Below, piece after piece: positions 60,737-64,000 of a stretch of 64,000 bases of DNA. The first letter of the stretch is position 1. Each line of letters begins with the position of its first letter. Under the pieces are notes generated by a model that worked only from the letters and a program-made list of their open reading frames with translations, had not been told where the DNA came from and did no database searches. This stretch comes from Amycolatopsis iheyensis (GTDB lineage: Bacteria > Actinomycetota > Actinomycetes > Mycobacteriales > Pseudonocardiaceae): contig NZ_JAMXQV010000035.1 of the NCBI RefSeq assembly GCF_024703995.1, positions 1 to 64,000 on the forward strand. Direction: 5' to 3'. Both the position numbers and the translations under genes were made by a program.

Positions 60737-62896
60737 GTGCGGGTGGCGATCAGGGTCACCGGGGTGGTTCAGGGCGTGGGGTTCCGGCCTTTCGTCCATC
60801 GGCTCGCGCGGGGGCTCGGGGGCTTCGTCGGCAACGACGGGCGCGGTGTGTTCATCGAGGTCGAGGGGACGAGCGCGCAGATCACCGCCTTCGTCGACGC
60901 GCTTAAGAAACCCCCGCCGCTGGCCGTGCTCGACGACGTCCGCGTCAGGGAGGTTCCCGAGCGCGGGGAGACCGGGTTCCGGATCCTCGAGAGTCCGCGC
61001 GACGGCGCCGCCGACACGCTGGTCTCCGCCGACTCCGCCACCTGCGATGACTGCCTCGCGGAACTCGGAGACCCCCAGGACCGGCGGTACCGGTACCCCT
61101 TCGTCAACTGCACCAACTGCGGGCCGCGGTTCACGATCGTCCGCGGGGTGCCTTACGACCGGCCGTTCACCACCATGGCCGGCTTCGCCATGTGCGCCGA
61201 CTGCAAGCAGGAGTACGAAGACCCCGCTGACCGGCGGTTCCACGCCCAACCCGTCTGCTGTCCGGCCTGCGGGCCCACACTGCGGTTCGAACCCGGCGGT
61301 GGCGAGCCATTGGAAGCCGCGGCGAAAGCGCTGCGGGAAGGTGCGGTTGTCGCGGTGAAAGGGCTCGGTGGGTATCACCTCGCCGTCGGGGCGCGGCACG
61401 AAGCAGCTGCGAAGGCGTTGAGAGCCAGGAAACATCGTGAGGACAAGCCCTTCGCCGTGATGGTCGCCGATCTGGGGCAGGCGAGGGAACTTGCCGAGGT
61501 CGATGCGAAAGCCGAGGAAGTGCTCAGTGACCGGCGACGGCCCATCGTGCTACTGCCCTCCAGGAAGAACCTCGCGGAAGCCGTCGCGCCCGGGAACCGG
61601 CGGATCGGGGTCATGCTGCCCTACACCCCGCTCCACCACCTGCTCCTCGAACGCACCGGGCCCATCGTCCTGACCAGCGCCAACGTCTCCGACGAGCCCA
61701 TCGTCCACCGCGACGAAGACCTGTACCGGCTCAAGGACATCGCCGACGCCTTCCTCACCCACGACCGGCCGATCCACACCAGGACCGATGACTCCGTGGT
61801 GCGCATGGACCGAGGGAAGGCGCAGCTCCAGCGGCGTTCACGCGGCTACGCGCCCGAGCCGGTCCGCCTCGAAACAACGCAGCACCTGCTCGGCTGCGGC
61901 GCCGAGCTCAAGAACACCTTCTGCCTCGCCAAAGGCCACCACGCCTTCCTCTCCCACCACATCGGCGACCTCGAAAACTACGAGACCTTCAAGGCCTTCA
62001 CCGACGGCATCGAGCACTTCAAACGCCTCTTCGCCGTCGACCCCACGCTGATCGCGCACGACCTGCACCCCGAGTACCTCTCCACGAAGTACGCGCTCGA
62101 GCAGGACGTCGACCTCCTCGGCGTCCAGCACCACCACGCCCACATCGCCGCTTGCCTCGCCGACAACGACCACCACGAGCCCGTGCTCGGCGTGGCCTTC
62201 GACGGCACCGGCTTCGGTCCCGACGGCACCATCTGGGGTGGCGAGTTCCTGCTCGCCGACCTCGCGAGCTACCGGCGGCTCACCCACCTCAAAGAAGTGG
62301 CCATGCCTGGTGGCGCCCAAGCCATCCGGCAGCCCTGGCGAATGGCCGCGTCCTATCTGGACGAACTGGGGTGGCCCGCGCGGGAGGACATCGTCAAGCT
62401 CAAGCGCAGCGGCCTCAACTCACCCCTGACCTCCAGCGCCGGCCGCCTCTTCGACGCCGCCGCCGCGCTGCTCGGCGTCCGGGACACCGTCAACTACGAA
62501 GGGCAGGCCGCCATCGAGCTGGAACAGCTGGCCGACCCCGGCGAGAAGTCCGCCTACGAAGCGCGGATCGACACCGAAGTCCACGGAGAGGACCTCATCG
62601 CCGCCCTCCTGGACGACGACAGCGCCAATGCCAAGAGGGCCGCGCGGTTCCACAACGGGGTCGCCCGAGCAATCGTCGACACCTGTGACCGGCTGAGGGA
62701 CCACAGCACCACCGTCGCGCTCTCCGGTGGCGTCTTCCAGAATGTCCTCCTGCTCGACCGGACCGTGGAAAACCTGGAACGAAGAGGCTTCCGCGTGCTG
62801 ACGCACCGGCAGGTGCCCACCAACGACGGCGGGATCAGCTTCGGTCAGGTCGCCGTAGCCAGTCGCGCCACTCGGCCATCCCGTCACCTCTGGTAG
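60737..62896 (+). CDS. hypF: Hydrogenase maturation carbamoyltransferase HypF
   Basis: 719 residues from GTG 60737. Acylphosphatase domain (1-90: VTGVVQGVGFRPFVHRL), a zinc-finger pair (CDDCL, CTNCG, CADC and CPACG within about 95-185), YrdC-like domain (about 195-370: VVAVKGLGGYHLA), and the Kae1-like domain (from 390) with VQHHHAHIAACLADN, FDGTGFGPDGTIWGGEF and VALSGGVFQNVLL. It makes thiocarbamate on HypE from carbamoyl phosphate, the first step in cyanide ligand synthesis for [NiFe]-hydrogenase. Its last 62 bases overlap hypB on the other strand. Confidence 0.95.
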   Translation: MRVAIRVTGVVQGVGFRPFVHRLARGLGGFVGNDGRGVFIEVEGTSAQITAFVDALKKPPPLAVLDDVRVREVPERGETGFRILESPRDGAADTLVSADSATCDDCLAELGDPQDRRYRYPFVNCTNCGPRFTIVRGVPYDRPFTTMAGFAMCADCKQEYEDPADRRFHAQPVCCPACGPTLRFEPGGGEPLEAAAKALREGAVVAVKGLGGYHLAVGARHEAAAKALRARKHREDKPFAVMVADLGQARELAEVDAKAEEVLSDRRRPIVLLPSRKNLAEAVAPGNRRIGVMLPYTPLHHLLLERTGPIVLTSANVSDEPIVHRDEDLYRLKDIADAFLTHDRPIHTRTDDSVVRMDRGKAQLQRRSRGYAPEPVRLETTQHLLGCGAELKNTFCLAKGHHAFLSHHIGDLENYETFKAFTDGIEHFKRLFAVDPTLIAHDLHPEYLSTKYALEQDVDLLGVQHHHAHIAACLADNDHHEPVLGVAFDGTGFGPDGTIWGGEFLLADLASYRRLTHLKEVAMPGGAQAIRQPWRMAASYLDELGWPAREDIVKLKRSGLNSPLTSSAGRLFDAAAALLGVRDTVNYEGQAAIELEQLADPGEKSAYEARIDTEVHGEDLIAALLDDDSANAKRAARFHNGVARAIVDTCDRLRDHSTTVALSGGVFQNVLLLDRTVENLERRGFRVLTHRQVPTNDGGISFGQVAVASRATRPSRHLW

Positions 62897-63530
62897 CGCT
62901 GATCCGGAGCACGGCAGCCGACCGGTTCACCCGGCGGACGTCCCGCTCGAACTCCGCGACGTCGAAGTCGACGTACGGCAGCAGGTCGATCTTGTTCAGC
63001 AGCACCAGGTCCGTCGCGGCGAACATGTGCGGGTACTTCACCGGCTTCCCGGGTCCCTCGGTCACCGACAGGATCACCACGCGCGCCGCCTCGCCGAGGT
63101 CGAACAGCGCCGGGCAGACCAGGTTGCCGACGTTCTCGATGAACAACGTCGAGCCCTGCGTCAGCGACAGCGAATGGAGCGCCCGGTGCACCATCGACGC
63201 GTCCAGGTGGCAGCCGGCGCCGGTGTTGATCTGCACCACCGGTGCGCCGGTGGCCTTGATGCGCTCGGCATCGAGAAGCGTCTCCTGATCGCCCTCGATC
63301 ACCGCGCACGGCGTGTCCGAAAAACCGATCGTCCGCTCCAGCAGTGTCGTCTTCCCAGCGCCGGGTGAACTCATCAGGTTGATCGCGAAGACACCGGAAG
63401 AACTCAAATGCGTCCGGTTGTGTGACGCCAGTTCGTCGTTCTTCGCCAGGATGTCCTGCTCCAGCACCACGGTGTGCGTTCGATCCGTGATCCGGACCGC
63501 CGAATCCGAGCAACCGCAGGTGTCACACAT
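62835..63530 (-). CDS. hypB: Hydrogenase nickel-insertion GTPase HypB
   Basis: 231 residues. N-terminal MCDTCGCSD (CxxCGC high-affinity nickel site, no long His tract), P-loop MSSPGAGKTTLLERT, the G-domain metal site INTGAGCHLDASMV (Cys-His), NVGNLVCP, and LLNKIDLLPYVDFD (NKxD). It uses GTP to deliver nickel with HypA. Overlaps hypA by eight bases. The convergent overlap with hypF is unusually long. Confidence 0.95.
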   Translation of the reverse strand: MCDTCGCSDSAVRITDRTHTVVLEQDILAKNDELASHNRTHLSSSGVFAINLMSSPGAGKTTLLERTIGFSDTPCAVIEGDQETLLDAERIKATGAPVVQINTGAGCHLDASMVHRALHSLSLTQGSTLFIENVGNLVCPALFDLGEAARVVILSVTEGPGKPVKYPHMFAATDLVLLNKIDLLPYVDFDVAEFERDVRRVNRSAAVLRISATRGDGMAEWRDWLRRPDRS

Positions 63531-63858
63531 GGCTGACCTCCACCGAGGTGATGCGCAGTTCCCGCCCCGCCAGCACCGCGACGTCGGCGCTGCCGCACGG
63601 GCACAGCAGGATGAAGTCGTCGAGGGTGAACTCGTCGCCGCAGTCGCGGCACCGCGCCCGCCCGGACGGTTCGGCGATGTCCAGCCGGGCGCCTTCCAGG
63701 GACGTTCCGGCACACAGGACGTCGAAGCAGAACCGGACGCTGTCCGGCACCACGCCCGACAGCCGCCCGATCTCCAGCCGGACGCACGACACCGCCGCCT
63801 CGCCGAGGCGGGTGACGATCGCGTCGACGACCGACTGCGTGATGGCCATTTCGTGCAC
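63523..63858 (-). CDS. hypA: Hydrogenase nickel chaperone HypA
   Basis: 111 residues beginning MHEMAITQSVVD (nickel-binding Met-His-Glu) with a GTG start at 63858 preceded by GAGGAGG. The zinc site keeps CRDCG, with the second pair as CPCGSADV. The spacing of that second pair (C-x-C) is tighter than the usual CxxC. It hands nickel to the hydrogenase large subunit. Confidence 0.93.
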   Translation of the reverse strand: MHEMAITQSVVDAIVTRLGEAAVSCVRLEIGRLSGVVPDSVRFCFDVLCAGTSLEGARLDIAEPSGRARCRDCGDEFTLDDFILLCPCGSADVAVLAGRELRITSVEVSHV

Positions 63859-63870
63859 GTGGTCACCTCC

Positions 63871-63914
63871 TCGTGAGTGTTTAGGGCGGTTCTAACCGCC
63901 CTAAACACTCACGA
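63871..63914. repeat. 44-bp near-perfect palindrome between hypE and hypA
   Basis: 21-bp arms around a two-base centre: TCGTGAGTGTTTAGGGCGGT plus T at 63871-63891, and its complement at 63894-63914. It starts within the ribosome site region of hypA and ends two bases from the stop of hypE. It could be an internal terminator/attenuator or a mobile palindromic repeat. Confidence 0.75.
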
Positions 63915-63915
63915 C

Positions 63916-64000
63916 CTAGCAGATCCTCGGCAGCGGGTCCCCGACCAGCAGGTCCACGATCCGGGTGCCGCCGAACGTCGTGTTCAGCAGGACGATGCCG
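63916..64000 (-). CDS. hypE: C-terminal end of HypE (truncated by the window)
   Basis: 27 codons and a TAG are visible, reading GIVLLNTTFGGTRIVDLLVG and then DPLPRIC. The terminal PRIC is the conserved HypE tail whose last Cys is thiocarbamoylated by HypF and dehydrated to thiocyanate. It is upstream of hypA-hypB on the same strand. Confidence 0.85.
   Translation of the reverse strand, partial: GIVLLNTTFGGTRIVDLLVGDPLPRIC

Overview
The window is about 70% GC with very dense, often overlapping genes, and reads as chromosomal DNA of a filamentous actinomycete of the Pseudonocardiales. I think it is probably Amycolatopsis. This rests on a GlfT1/Wzm/Wzt galactan-export set (an arabinogalactan-type wall), the proteasome activator Bpa with its GQYL tail, an SsgA-like sporulation protein, several secreted proteases and chitinases with DasR-type operators, and GTG/ATGA start-stop coupling throughout. 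The genus is an inference; no rRNA gene is present to settle it.

Layout. 1-4384: a type VII secretion/polymorphic-toxin-like cluster (end of a PPE-like gene, a YbaB-like gene, a WXG-type protein, a large putative toxin, a small partner gene, and a protein that fuses copies of the toxin-end domain and the partner domain). 4378-7055: glfT1, wzt and wzm for wall galactan. 7140-13784: a complete CMP-pseudaminic acid pathway (PseB, C, F, G, H, I) with a GT29 sialyltransferase-like enzyme and a coiled-coil protein. 13788-15726: an epoxide hydrolase and IS30/IS110 debris. 15727-18589: bpa, a class V aminotransferase and a quinone oxidoreductase, the same neighbourhood as recalled for M. tuberculosis Rv3777-Rv3783 but split by the pseudaminate island. 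18672-28284: secreted M28 peptidase, zinc metallopeptidase, MarR regulator, tRNA-Ser(TGA), membrane proteins, patatin, Ldh-type oxidoreductase, S4 protein, secreted trypsin-like protease, SDR and a proline-rich membrane protein. 28286-33461: a CitA/DcuS-type two-component system divergent from a NitT/TauT-type ABC importer. 33655-41979: G1 peptidase, DUF1345 protein, giant LuxR (LAL) regulator, S1 peptidase, SsgA-like protein, MFS exporter and Lrp regulator. 42193-54209: FabH-like ketosynthase, membrane adenylate cyclase, FBP zinc finger, methyltransferase with GntR regulator, GNAT, VOC, TauE/SafE, HisC-like aminotransferase, DLH-like hydrolase, acetoacetyl-CoA synthetase and MprF. 54275-54484: tRNA-Ser(GCT) and tRNA-Arg(ACG). 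55404-58369: two translationally coupled CBM2-GH18 chitinases behind two DasR-like sites. 58426-60732: dialkylglycine decarboxylase and a divergent LysR regulator. 60737-64000: NiFe-hydrogenase maturation genes hypF, hypB, hypA and the end of hypE.

The most interesting material is (i) the toxin/partner/fused-paralogue trio at 1718-4384; (ii) the pseudaminate-plus-GT29 island beside the galactan exporter; and (iii) several families of short palindromic repeats, including a two-palindrome element with identical 33-bp spacing found once between genes and once in frame inside an MFS transporter gene, and an 83-bp element built of 30-bp units with 17-bp terminal inverted repeats.
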